Positions 14,681-22,616 of a stretch of DNA of 23,289 bases are shown here, in pieces. Origin of the DNA: JADFXI01 sp050011415. Lineage in GTDB: Bacteria; Nitrospirota; Thermodesulfovibrionia; Thermodesulfovibrionales; Dissulfurispiraceae. The position numbers were made by a program, and so were the translations under genes. The stretch spans positions 1-23,289 of the forward strand of contig JBEKJD010000011.1 of assembly GCA_050011415.1 (NCBI GenBank). The letters run 5' to 3'. The notes under the pieces were generated by a model. The model did not search any database, had not been told where the DNA came from, and was given only the letters and a program-made list of their open reading frames with translations. Position 1 is the stretch's first letter. Each line of letters begins with the position of its first letter.

Positions 14681-16159
14681 TCAGTTCTCCCTTATATAAG
14701 TTATAAAATATTCAGCAACCGATCTGTTACCGGCAAAGTGAAGATGAATATAGCTTGCCAGTGTTTTTTTAAAACTGTAACCTTCATCCGCAAGCTCTTC
14801 TCCTGACCTGCCGCGAACAGAATATACCTTCGAGGGCGGTAAGGCTGGAAGGCGGGAAGGCCGGGGTGCTTGAAGGTTGGAATGTTGGGCGGACAGACTT
14901 TCTGGAGAGTTGTCCATAATCTCCGAATAATGGAATTCATGGCCTCTTAGCCTCTCCCCCTTTTTACCGATAATACAGTCTTTTTCTATCAAGACTTCCC
15001 TGTATCCGAGGTGCGATCTTCCTTTCTTCATGCGTGTCTCAAAAGGGAATACGCCGCTCATCCTGAAAAAGCATGAGTTGAGGTCATGGATACCTGATGA
15101 AAGGTACATCAGTCCTCCGCACTCGGCATATAACGGTCTGCCGGAGTCAGCCCACGCATTGACAGAGGCAATCATACCTGAGTTCTCTGAAAGGGCTTTT
15201 GCATATAATTCGGGATACCCGCCCCCTATATATACGGCATCCGCATCTGCCGGAATCTGCGGATCGGAAAGAGGACTGAAAAAAACGAGTTCCGCGCCGG
15301 TTTGCCTGAGAAGGTCGAGGTTGTCTTCGTAGTAGAAGCAAAACGCCTTGTCGTAGGCAACAGCGATCTTCGCCCGGAAGGTAAGAGACGTAGACACGGG
15401 TGCAGAAGGACGCGGAGACGCGGGGATGCGGAGACGCGGGGAAACTGCGACATGCCGAATCGGTGATGGGGAGCAAGCTTTTCCTGCCCCGTGTCGCCGT
15501 GTCTCCGTGTCGCCGTGTCTCTCTGCCGTTTTAAGGAGCAGGTCGAGGTCAATGTGCTCAATAACGGCATCAGCCAGCTTGTCGATGCCGGCAGAGGCAA
15601 GTGGCGCTTCTTCAGCAACAACGAGTCCGAGATGACGATGAGGGATCCCGAAATCAGTGTCCCTCGGCAGAAATCCTAATACAGGGACATTATGGACACT
15701 CTCTTTAAGTCTTTTGAAATGACTCTCAGAGGCAACCCTGTTAAAGATAACGCCTGCCATCAGCGCGGAAGCGAATCCTTTCACCAGTGCGCCTGCGCTT
15801 TCCGCCATTCCGTAAGCGTCGACGACGAGGATAACAGGCACACCGAGGACAGATGCTATCGTTGCGGTACTGAATTCTCCATCGTACAGACCCATCACTC
15901 CTTCGACAACTGCAATGTCGGCATATGCGGCATGCATCTTGAAACACTCGATTACGGACAGCTTCCCGCACATCCACAGGTCGAGGTTTCTTGAGGGCCT
16001 GCCGGTAATGAGCCCGTGGAGACCTGTATCAATGAAATCCGGCCCGGCCTTGAACGGCTGGACCTCCAGCCCTTTCTTCCTGAGCGCTGCGAGCAATCCC
16101 AGGGTTATGGTCGTTTTGCCGCAGCCGCTATGTGTGCCAGCAATTATCAAGCCTTGCAT
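14681..16159 (-). CDS. cbiA: Cobyrinic acid a,c-diamide synthase
   Basis: The 492-residue protein has an N-terminal ATP-binding domain (GTHSGCGKTT P-loop, VEGVMGLYDG) and a C-terminal glutamine amidotransferase domain with YAECGGLMYLSS (nucleophile C347) and LGYREV. It amidates side chains a and c of cobyrinic acid using glutamine and ATP. It is longer than the roughly 450-460 usual for the family, because of two low-complexity inserts: residues about 211-256 in the linker between domains and about 423-442 in the amidotransferase domain. Both are encoded by repeats that keep the frame. The start overlaps cobD by 13 bases. The repeats do not touch the recognisable active-site residues, so activity is likely. 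Confidence 0.94.
   Translation of the reverse strand: MQGLIIAGTHSGCGKTTITLGLLAALRKKGLEVQPFKAGPDFIDTGLHGLITGRPSRNLDLWMCGKLSVIECFKMHAAYADIAVVEGVMGLYDGEFSTATIASVLGVPVILVVDAYGMAESAGALVKGFASALMAGVIFNRVASESHFKRLKESVHNVPVLGFLPRDTDFGIPHRHLGLVVAEEAPLASAGIDKLADAVIEHIDLDLLLKTAERHGDTETRRHGAGKACSPSPIRHVAVSPRLRIPASPRPSAPVSTSLTFRAKIAVAYDKAFCFYYEDNLDLLRQTGAELVFFSPLSDPQIPADADAVYIGGGYPELYAKALSENSGMIASVNAWADSGRPLYAECGGLMYLSSGIHDLNSCFFRMSGVFPFETRMKKGRSHLGYREVLIEKDCIIGKKGERLRGHEFHYSEIMDNSPESLSAQHSNLQAPRPSRLPALPPSKVYSVRGRSGEELADEGYSFKKTLASYIHLHFAGNRSVAEYFITYIREN
14834..14892. repeat. CCTTCCAACC-type low-complexity repeat in the cbiA 3' part
   Basis: On the coding strand this reads as loose copies of a CNTTCCARC-like unit (ATTCCAACCTTCAAG, CCTTCCCGCCTTCCAGCC). 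It encodes AQHSNLQAPRPSRLPALPPS, a proline- and leucine-rich stretch out of character with CbiA. It lies downstream of the catalytic cysteine. Confidence 0.55.
15391..15528. repeat. Inverted-repeat element inserted in the cbiA interdomain linker
   Basis: The left arm (15391-15441) carries units such as GACGCGGAGACGCGGGG. The right arm (15487-15528) is made of CCGTGTC and CCGTGTCT units, the same family on the other strand. About 45 bases separate them, so the transcript could fold into a long imperfect hairpin. It is about 138 bases (46 codons), in frame, and encodes an Arg/Pro/Ser/His-rich linker between the ATPase and amidotransferase domains. Confidence 0.65.
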
Positions 16160-17253
16160 AACTGGGCCAGCTCCTTAAGAAGCCGCATGTTGTCACGGTT
16201 TGCTTTTACAGCTACTCTGGCGTATGGTCCGCCGTGGCCGTCAAGGCCCCGGAAATTCGAGCAATCTCTTATCAGCACACCTTTTTCTTCAAGAGCGCCG
16301 ATAATTTCTTGTGCACGGTCCAGTTGTATGAGATAAAAATTTGCCGCTGCCGGCAAAAAGGGTATTTTTAAAAGTCTGAATCCGTCCTCCAGTGTCTTTT
16401 TCTCATTTCTCATGATCCTGAAAGTGTCTTCTTTATACGATACATCGTCCAATGCGGCAATCCCGGCTGCTTGAGCGAGCGTATTCACCGTCCACGGCTC
16501 CTTGTGTTGTTTAATTGTGTCGATCAGCTTCAGAGGAAATACGCCATATCCGACCCGCAGGCCTGAAAGGGCATAGAACTTTGTCATGGATCTGAGGACA
16601 ATAAGGTAAGGGTTCTCCTCTACCTCATTGATAAGTGAGTCTTCAGGCGAGAAATCAATAAATGCCTCGTCGACAACGAGGTAGCATTTAAGGTCTCTTG
16701 CCGCAGCCGCTATTGTCAGCATATCGGACTTTCTCAATATGCCTCCTGTAGGATTATTGGGATTACACAAAAATACCATGTCGACCGAGGTTGGCACAGC
16801 CATCCTGTGTGACTGGGAATTCGAGCCTCCGGCCATTGCAGTAATGAATGAGTCCGGATGAACGGCAAAGTTGTCCCTTGCATTCAGCGCATAGCGGACA
16901 ATCTCCCTGCTGCTGCCCGCTGCCCGCTCATATTCAGAAAATGTCGGAGCTGGAATGAGTATCCTTTCCGGCATGAGCGCCCTGATGACGAGGTAAATAA
17001 GCTCTGTGCTTCCGTTCCCGCAAATTATTGACTCGGAGTCGATTGCAAAATGCCTGGCAAGTGTAAGCGTGAGTTGTTTTGCATCAGGGTCAGGATAGTT
17101 ATCAATGTATCTGAGCGCATCCTTTATACCTGCCAATACTTTTTTAGGTATGCCGAGCGGGTTGATGGAAGCGCTGAAATCAATTATTTCGCTCCCGGGC
17201 AGGCCTAATTGTTCTGCAGCCCTGTATATATTTCCGCCATGTGTCCCTTCCAT
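16147..17253 (-). CDS. cobD: L-threonine-O-3-phosphate decarboxylase, PLP-dependent
   Basis: The 368-residue protein is a class I aminotransferase fold enzyme. HGGNIYRAAEQLG and IDFSASINPLG are the opening expected for CobD, followed by CGNGSTELIYL, FLCNPNNPTGG, VVDEAFIDF and the PLP lysine K225 in SMTKFYALSGLRVGYG. The start and HGGN motif separate it from histidinol-phosphate aminotransferase, its closest relative. It makes (R)-1-amino-2-propanol phosphate, the linker that CbiB attaches, and cbiB is the adjacent gene (one-base overlap, TAATG). It overlaps cbiA by 13 bases. Confidence 0.94.
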   Translation of the reverse strand: MEGTHGGNIYRAAEQLGLPGSEIIDFSASINPLGIPKKVLAGIKDALRYIDNYPDPDAKQLTLTLARHFAIDSESIICGNGSTELIYLVIRALMPERILIPAPTFSEYERAAGSSREIVRYALNARDNFAVHPDSFITAMAGGSNSQSHRMAVPTSVDMVFLCNPNNPTGGILRKSDMLTIAAAARDLKCYLVVDEAFIDFSPEDSLINEVEENPYLIVLRSMTKFYALSGLRVGYGVFPLKLIDTIKQHKEPWTVNTLAQAAGIAALDDVSYKEDTFRIMRNEKKTLEDGFRLLKIPFLPAAANFYLIQLDRAQEIIGALEEKGVLIRDCSNFRGLDGHGGPYARVAVKANRDNMRLLKELAQLCKA

Positions 17254-18263
17254 TACGGCAACCTCCTTATTGAAAGTATCAACACCGCGATAATTATGCC
17301 CAGCAGGGCGGTGAGTTTGGCAATAGTGATTGCATCTTCAGAGGCCTTAAGGTAATCTCCGGCAGTCTCTTTATCTCCCACCTCTCCGATGTATGGTTTG
17401 ACTGTTTCAACGCCCCCATAAGTGGATGGGCCACCCATCCTGATGCCGAGCGCGCCTGCCATTGCAGCCTCGGGCATGCCGCTGTTCGGACTCAGATGTT
17501 TTTGGCCGTCGCGGCGCATTGTAACGAAGGAATGTCGTGCACAGGTAACCGCCTGTGCAGTGTCCTTAAACAGCATAACAAAAAAAGTTGCTGATACGAT
17601 CAGTGCGCCCGTCAACCTGGCAGGAAGATAGTTTGCAATATCGTCGAGGCGTGCCGCTGCCCAACCAAAATGCCGGTACCTGTCGTTTTTATATCCCACC
17701 ATAGAGTCCAGGGTATTGACCGACTTATATACGATGGCAAGCGGCAGGCCTCCGATTACGAGGTAAAAGAGCGGAGCTATGAAGCCGTCAGACAGGTTTT
17801 CAGCAAGACTTTCCATAGCTGCCTTCAGAATATCTTTGCCGGAAAGACTGTATGTATCCCTACCCACGATCATGCTCAGGTTATACCGGGCTTTTTCAAT
17901 GTCTCCCTCCTTTGCCGACCGGACAACTGACTTTACAGAGGCAATAAGTTCACGGCTTGCCAACGTTGTTGCAGTAAGATAGATGACTACCGCCATCTCT
18001 GTGATTGTTCCAGCCCTGCCAGGCAGCAGCCTGACAATGATAAGGATGGAACTAGTTATCAGGAATGCCGGGACAATGATGAGCATGACAAGCATCACGC
18101 CTGCCAGCCGCTCCTCTGAAGGCGAGGACGCCCGGACCCTTAAAAAGCGTTCTGCCCTGGTGATGCCCTTGCCGATAATCCTTACAGGATGGGGAAGCCA
18201 GGATGGGTCTCCGATTAACAGGTCCAGAAAAAAAGCGAGAAGAAGCTGAACAGGTCCTATCAT
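17253..18263 (-). CDS. cbiB: Adenosylcobinamide-phosphate synthase, membrane protein
   Basis: The 336-residue protein has several hydrophobic segments and CbiB hallmarks: FFLDLLIGDPSWLPHPVRIIG at the N-terminus, SLAENLSDGFIAPLFY, NTLDSMVGYKN, YLPARLTG and SPNSGMPEAAMAGALGIRMGG. It joins cobyric acid to the aminopropanol phosphate produced by CobD, at the cytoplasmic membrane. Its length fits the family. The start overlaps the cobQ stop as ATGA, and the stop shares a base with the cobD start. The inverted repeat GGATGGG-cca-CCCATCC at 17425-17441 is part of the conserved MGG region, not an insertion. Confidence 0.95.
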   Translation of the reverse strand: MIGPVQLLLAFFLDLLIGDPSWLPHPVRIIGKGITRAERFLRVRASSPSEERLAGVMLVMLIIVPAFLITSSILIIVRLLPGRAGTITEMAVVIYLTATTLASRELIASVKSVVRSAKEGDIEKARYNLSMIVGRDTYSLSGKDILKAAMESLAENLSDGFIAPLFYLVIGGLPLAIVYKSVNTLDSMVGYKNDRYRHFGWAAARLDDIANYLPARLTGALIVSATFFVMLFKDTAQAVTCARHSFVTMRRDGQKHLSPNSGMPEAAMAGALGIRMGGPSTYGGVETVKPYIGEVGDKETAGDYLKASEDAITIAKLTALLGIIIAVLILSIRRLP

Positions 18264-19774
18264 AAACCAGCCAGCCTCTCTATAAATTCCATATCAACAT
18301 TTTCCTTTACAATACCGGCAAGGGTGTCCAGCGCCCTGTCCTTTATTGCGCCATACGAGCACATATCGGTCACCGGCGAAAGCCCTTTCCTCATCCGGAC
18401 CGTGTTTAGAATGCTTCTCCTGAACAGATCGTTTTCGAAGATGCCATGGATATATGTCCCCCAACAGTTATTGTTCCTCGAACCGTCCAATACCGGTGAC
18501 ACGGAGGGACCTGAATGCCTCCGCCATAATTTGAACAGGCCGATATCTCCCGTACTTTCTCCCATGTGAATTTCATAACCGCGCAGTTTTGAAAACGAGA
18601 CGCTGTCATCAAGGAATTCCGCCTCAACCTGGCAAGTCGTCTTGTCTTTCCCGAACGTGGTTTCTATATTCAGCAACCCCAGGCCGTCAATTACCTCGTT
18701 ATTACTTTCAACAGCAAGGGGGTCAAAAATCTTTTTCCCTAACATCTGGTAGCCGCCGCACATCCCTATAATCTGGATGCCCTTTGCATACGCCTGTTTT
18801 ATGCTGGCATCAAGGCCGCCCTCTTTCAGAAACAGCAGGTCTTTTACCGTGTTCTTCGATCCCGGGATGATAACAAGATCGGCGTTCTCAATATCGGCGG
18901 GATTCGCAGAGTAAAAGAGTTCAACGTCAGGCTCATATCGGAGCGGATCGAAGTCGGTGAAATTGGATATATAGGGCAGCCTTACAACTACCACCTTTAT
19001 CCGGCAGACTCCTGACTGTGGCCCGGATGTTTGATGAGCATGGTTCAGGCCCAGTCCGTCCTCTTCGGGAAGACCTATGTCGTGAATATACGGCAGCACT
19101 CCGATTACGGGTTTTCCTGTCTTTTCATGAATCATGTCGAGCCCTGGTTTAAGTATCGCTGCGTCTCCGCGGAATTTATTTATGATGAACCCTTTTATCA
19201 GCGTGCTCTGCCTGCCCAACAGCTTGACTGTGCCGTAAAGCGAAGCGAAAACCCCTCCCTTATCAATATCACCTACAAGGAGCACGGGTGCCCTGGCATA
19301 TTTTGCAGCAGCCATATTCACTATATCCACGTCCATCAGATTTATTTCAGCCGGGCTGCCTGCGCCTTCCAGTACAATCAGTTCGTATTGCTGTGAGAGC
19401 CGGTCGAAAGATTCTCTGACCGCCTCCCATGCCGTCTTCCTGAAGGCATAGTATTCCTGCGCCTTCATGGAGGCATGTACCCTGCCGTGGATAATGACCT
19501 GCGAACCCATCTCGCCCGACGCCTTCAGCAATACGGGATTCATATCGATGACAGGTTCCACCCGAGCAGCCTCTGCCTGCAGCACTTGCGCCCTTCCCAT
19601 CTCCCCGCCGTCCCATGTGACGGCGGAATTGAGCGCCATGTTCTGGGCCTTGAAAGGGGCGACATTGACTCCTTTGTCCCTGAAAATCCTGCACAGGGCC
19701 GCTGTAATGAGGCTTTTGCCTGCGCCGGAGCCTGTGCCCTGTATCATCAATGCCTTAGCCAAGCGGCCCTCCAT
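18260..19774 (-). CDS. cobQ: Cobyric acid synthase, glutamine-hydrolysing
   Basis: The 504-residue protein is of normal family length. It has the P-loop IQGTGSGAGKS, KAQNMALNS, EGAGSPAEINL, LVGDIDKGGVFASLYGT, PGSKNTVKDL, the nucleophile C339 in MCGGYQMLG and H443 in GTYIHGIFEND. It amidates side chains b, d, e and g of adenosylcobyrinic acid a,c-diamide. The start at ATG 19774 overlaps the cobC stop by 20 bases, and the stop overlaps cbiB as ATGA. Confidence 0.96.
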   Translation of the reverse strand: MEGRLAKALMIQGTGSGAGKSLITAALCRIFRDKGVNVAPFKAQNMALNSAVTWDGGEMGRAQVLQAEAARVEPVIDMNPVLLKASGEMGSQVIIHGRVHASMKAQEYYAFRKTAWEAVRESFDRLSQQYELIVLEGAGSPAEINLMDVDIVNMAAAKYARAPVLLVGDIDKGGVFASLYGTVKLLGRQSTLIKGFIINKFRGDAAILKPGLDMIHEKTGKPVIGVLPYIHDIGLPEEDGLGLNHAHQTSGPQSGVCRIKVVVVRLPYISNFTDFDPLRYEPDVELFYSANPADIENADLVIIPGSKNTVKDLLFLKEGGLDASIKQAYAKGIQIIGMCGGYQMLGKKIFDPLAVESNNEVIDGLGLLNIETTFGKDKTTCQVEAEFLDDSVSFSKLRGYEIHMGESTGDIGLFKLWRRHSGPSVSPVLDGSRNNNCWGTYIHGIFENDLFRRSILNTVRMRKGLSPVTDMCSYGAIKDRALDTLAGIVKENVDMEFIERLAGL

Positions 19775-20465
19775 TCAACAGTTTTATTACAGGGTATCGT
19801 TCCCAGAATTCAATAATATTGATTGCAGCCGGGTCCTGTTCAATCCGGAAGACATTTTCAAGGGGGACGCCCATAAGATGACATAGGATTATTCTGTTCA
19901 CACCCCCGTGGGCAGCTATCACAATGTGGGTTGCCGTGTTTTTTCTTTCTGCGGCATGTTTGCTTATGACTGCATCGAGTGCCCTGATTACCCTTTCATA
20001 TACATCCATCGTGCTTTCGCCATTAACAGGACTATGTTTTAGAGGATTAGAGGCCCAGGCATCGAATTCGGACGGATACTGTTGTTTTATTTCATCGAAC
20101 GTCATACCTTCCCAGACACCAAAATTTCTTTCCCTGAATTCGGGCATGACCAGGGGCTTCAGGCCATGTGGCTCAGCGATAATTTCAGCGCTCTTTACCG
20201 CCCTGTTAAGGTCAGAGCAGTATACTGCCGACAGTTTTGTCTCTCCATGACCGGAGTTCTGAGAAAACGCTGTGTGGACAGCATTCAGATAACTTTTGCG
20301 CATGGACATTTCCGAGAGTTGCAGTTTCGCAGCAATGAATGCCGACACTTTTCTTATCTGGGCAAGACCCTCCTCAGACATGGGGACATCTATGCTCCCC
20401 TTGTAGCGTCTGGTCTCGCTCCCTATGGTTTCCCCGTGACGTATCAGGTACAGTGTTGTGACCAT
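19755..20465 (-). CDS. cobC: Histidine phosphatase, probable alpha-ribazole-5'-phosphate phosphatase
   Basis: The 236-residue protein belongs to the phosphoglycerate mutase-like histidine phosphatases: LIRHGET with phospho-acceptor H10, RYKGSIDVPMSEEG, CSDLNRAVKSAEII, FRERNFGVWEGMTFDEI and AAHGGVNRII with the second catalytic histidine. Its place between cobS and cobQ makes alpha-ribazole phosphate (or adenosylcobalamin phosphate) the likely substrate, though family members are hard to tell apart by sequence. It is longer than the usual 190-210 residues: about 29 extra residues (Q-L-S-E-M to H-G-E-T-K) lie between the first helix and the SAVYCSDL strand. It overlaps cobS by 22 bases. Confidence 0.87.
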   Translation of the reverse strand: MVTTLYLIRHGETIGSETRRYKGSIDVPMSEEGLAQIRKVSAFIAAKLQLSEMSMRKSYLNAVHTAFSQNSGHGETKLSAVYCSDLNRAVKSAEIIAEPHGLKPLVMPEFRERNFGVWEGMTFDEIKQQYPSEFDAWASNPLKHSPVNGESTMDVYERVIRALDAVISKHAAERKNTATHIVIAAHGGVNRIILCHLMGVPLENVFRIEQDPAAINIIEFWERYPVIKLLNGGPLG

Positions 20466-21256
20466 ACAGGTATTGCCGCCAATAAAATTATTTCTGCAAT
20501 CTCACTGAGGGCGCCGAGATGATCTCCGGTGAGCCCCCCGAACTTCCCCGCAGTAAACCCTATGGTTATGAGGGCAAGCAGGCAGAGCAGTATACAAAGC
20601 ACTGCAAACAGCCCCATGGTACGCATAACGTAAACCGGATAATGATACGGTCCGGCAACCGCCATATACAGCACGAACAGGATCAGTGAAGAGATAATCA
20701 CCTGCTTTATCCGCACCCTGTTGATAAATATCTGCCCGAGACCGTCTTTGCGCGCTGGGCGGCCCTGAAACATGGCAATGACTGTCACCCATTTCGAGAA
20801 GACCGGAACAATGAAAAGAAATGAGAGCGCTGCCGGCAGCGTAAGTATATGCAAAAAATTATTAAGCAGCACGAATTTCAAGAGCACTGCCATGACCAAT
20901 GCTATTGCTCCAACAGCGCCTATTGAACTGTCCTTCATGACAGAAAGCCGTTTTTCCATGTCGCGTTCCCTATCTCCGGTTGACTTGACTGCAAGCGCAT
21001 CAAAGGTATCTATCAGCCCATCCAGATCAAAACCGCCGTTGGACAGAAGTAAAACAAGTATTACAAAAACACTGACCATCTCCACGGGGAATATCTTTAT
21101 TGCTGAAAAGGCGGCCAGCGCAATAAGAAGGCCCTGCAGCGCGCCTGCTAAGGGGAAGAAGGAAGCGGAATGAGCTAACTCCTCTGCAGAGCAGGCGCCT
21201 TTTACCGGCACCGGTATGATGGTAAGGAATTGAATCGCAATCAGCATCTGTTTCAT
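20444..21256 (-). CDS. cobS: Adenosylcobinamide-GDP ribazoletransferase, membrane protein
   Basis: From ATG 21256 the protein has 270 residues. The frame stays open further upstream, but that part reads through a repeat element, and MKQMLIAIQFLTIIPVP is the family's normal start. Characteristic parts are FFPLAGALQGL, SNGGFDLDGLIDTFDAL with the acidic Mg-binding residues, and TGDHLGALSEIAEI at the C-terminus. Several hydrophobic helices are present. It joins GDP-cobinamide to alpha-ribazole (phosphate). No Shine-Dalgarno sequence is obvious before the start, and a MITE-like element ends 15 bases upstream, so the original translation signal may have been disturbed. Confidence 0.93.
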   Translation of the reverse strand: MKQMLIAIQFLTIIPVPVKGACSAEELAHSASFFPLAGALQGLLIALAAFSAIKIFPVEMVSVFVILVLLLSNGGFDLDGLIDTFDALAVKSTGDRERDMEKRLSVMKDSSIGAVGAIALVMAVLLKFVLLNNFLHILTLPAALSFLFIVPVFSKWVTVIAMFQGRPARKDGLGQIFINRVRIKQVIISSLILFVLYMAVAGPYHYPVYVMRTMGLFAVLCILLCLLALITIGFTAGKFGGLTGDHLGALSEIAEIILLAAIPVWSQHCT

Positions 21257-21271
21257 AAGGTAATATATATA

Positions 21272-21431
21272 ACGGTCTTGTAAAAAGCTCCAGAGGCAAG
21301 GCGTGCAAATCCTGAGGAACGAGGCGTACCGTTGAGTACGTCGCACGGGGTCCCCAAAAGCCGAAGTCTTTTGGGGTGCGAGTGACGAAGGATGCAGCAC
21401 AACACAGCATATGGACTTTTTACAAGACCGT
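21272..21431. mobile_element. MITE-like 160-bp element between cobT and cobS
   Basis: The ends are perfect 16-bp inverted repeats: ACGGTCTTGTAAAAAG at 21272-21287 and its complement at 21416-21431. Inside lie a 9-bp perfect hairpin (CCCCAAAAG-ccgaagt-CTTTTGGGG, 21352-21376) and a smaller one (CGTAC/GTACG, 21325-21340). No transposase is encoded. It fills the gap from seven bases past the cobT stop to 15 bases before the cobS start. A target duplication is not clear. Confidence 0.75.
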
Positions 21432-21438
21432 ATTCCAT

Positions 21439-22500
21439 TTAATTGATTATCTCGTCTGACACGCCAGCCTCGCCGAATGTCGCCATTTCTCTGTATACCT
21501 TGAGTCCCGCCTCGATCATGAGCATGGCGAGCGCAGCCCCGGTACCTTCACCGAGCCTGAGATTCAGGTCGAGAATGGGCTGCAGTCCCATCTTGTCGAG
21601 CATTGCCTTATGGCCTATTTCGACCGAGTTATGGGCAGCGAACAGGTAGTCCTTGATCTTTGGTTCAATGGTATAGGCGATAAGGGCGCCTGCTGTCGAG
21701 ATCAGCCCGTCAATTACTACAGGGACCCTGTTCGCCGCCGCACCCAGTACCAGCCCGGCTATGCCCCCGATCTCAGCTCCGCCGATTTTTGAGAGCACGT
21801 CAAGAGCGTCTTTAGGATCAGGCGCATTTAGCTTTATGCCTTTCTCAATTGTTTTTATCTTTTGCTTGAGCGAATCATTGCTTATGCCGGTGCCTTTGCC
21901 GGTGACTGCAGCAACCGGTCTGCCTGTGAGGACCGCTGCAATAGCGCTCGATGGAGTGGTATTGCCTATGCCCATGTCCCCGGTGCCGAATAATTTATAC
22001 CCCTTCTTCGCGTATCCCTCAGCAAGAGTAATGCCGGTTTCGATGCATCGCAAGGCCTCTTCTTTTGTCATGGCAGGGCCTTTGGCCAAATTTCTTGTTC
22101 CTCTTACAACTTTCATTTGCATCAATCCCTCAAGAGCTCCAAAATCATAGTCAACACCGATATCTACAACCACTACTTCCGCTCCTGCATGACGCGCAAG
22201 CACATTTATGCCTGCGCCGCCCCTGAGGAAGTTAAGCACCATCTGCGGCGTGACCTCTTTAGGATAGGCAGATACTCCTTCCTCGGTGACGCCGTGGTCC
22301 CCTGCAAAAGTGAAAATCACTTTCTTGTCCAGCATGGGGGTTTTGTTCCCGGTGATGCCCACAAGCCTTCGTGCAAACTCTTCCAGCCTGCCGAGGCTGC
22401 CCGGCGGTTTTGTGAGATTGTCGAGGCGCTTCTGCGCAATACTGTACAGTTTGTCATTGATCTCTGCAATGGCGTTAACAGTACTGGTCAGCACATCCAT
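21439..22500 (-). CDS. cobT: Nicotinate-nucleotide--dimethylbenzimidazole phosphoribosyltransferase
   Basis: From ATG 22500 the protein has 353 residues, the usual length. A longer frame from TTG 22515 would only translate the ribosome site. Landmarks are LTKPPGSLGRLEE, FAGDHGVTEEGVSAYP, NFLRGGAGINVLAR, GTGDMGIGNTTPSSAI and LRLGEGTGAALAM, whose glutamate (E318) matches the catalytic glutamate of Salmonella CobT. It activates the lower-ligand base to alpha-ribotide. The flanks are unusual for this compact operon: the MITE-like element follows the gene and an AT-rich inverted repeat precedes it. Confidence 0.96.
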   Translation of the reverse strand: MDVLTSTVNAIAEINDKLYSIAQKRLDNLTKPPGSLGRLEEFARRLVGITGNKTPMLDKKVIFTFAGDHGVTEEGVSAYPKEVTPQMVLNFLRGGAGINVLARHAGAEVVVVDIGVDYDFGALEGLMQMKVVRGTRNLAKGPAMTKEEALRCIETGITLAEGYAKKGYKLFGTGDMGIGNTTPSSAIAAVLTGRPVAAVTGKGTGISNDSLKQKIKTIEKGIKLNAPDPKDALDVLSKIGGAEIGGIAGLVLGAAANRVPVVIDGLISTAGALIAYTIEPKIKDYLFAAHNSVEIGHKAMLDKMGLQPILDLNLRLGEGTGAALAMLMIEAGLKVYREMATFGEAGVSDEIIN

Positions 22501-22506
22501 AAGCTT

Positions 22507-22513
22507 CCTCCTC
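22507..22513 (-). promoter_or_regulatory. Strong ribosome binding site of cobT
   Basis: On the minus strand GAGGAGG lies six bases before ATG 22500. It fixes the cobT start and shows that this gene is translated independently of cobU, from which it is separated by a repeat. Confidence 0.75.
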
Positions 22514-22520
22514 AAAAGGC

Positions 22521-22616
22521 AAGTAAAAAGTCAGAAGTAAAAAGTTAAAAGTAAAGGCTAAACAAAAAAAGCTTACTACTCACTTTTTACTTCTTACTTT
22601 TAACTTTTCACTTTAT
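22521..22616. repeat. AT-rich imperfect inverted repeat between cobU and cobT
   Basis: The left half is built from AAGTAAAAAGT and TTAAAAGTAA units (22521-22555), and the right half holds the same units on the other strand (22576-22613). The RNA could fold into a long A/U hairpin. The right half reaches into the last codons of cobU and supplies its TGA stop at 22608-22610. Confidence 0.6.

Noticed and set aside
15147..15621. Minus-strand alternative frames within cbiA
   Set aside because: They are open only because the GC-rich repeat lacks stops in all frames; the CbiA frame holds all conserved residues.
17425..17441. GGATGGG-cca-CCCATCC inverted repeat in cbiB as an inserted element
   Set aside because: It encodes the conserved ALGIRMGGP segment of CbiB, so it is ordinary coding sequence.
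21257..21400. N-terminal extension of CobS by 48 residues
   Set aside because: The extension is a translation of the MITE-like element; the family starts at MKQMLIAIQFL.
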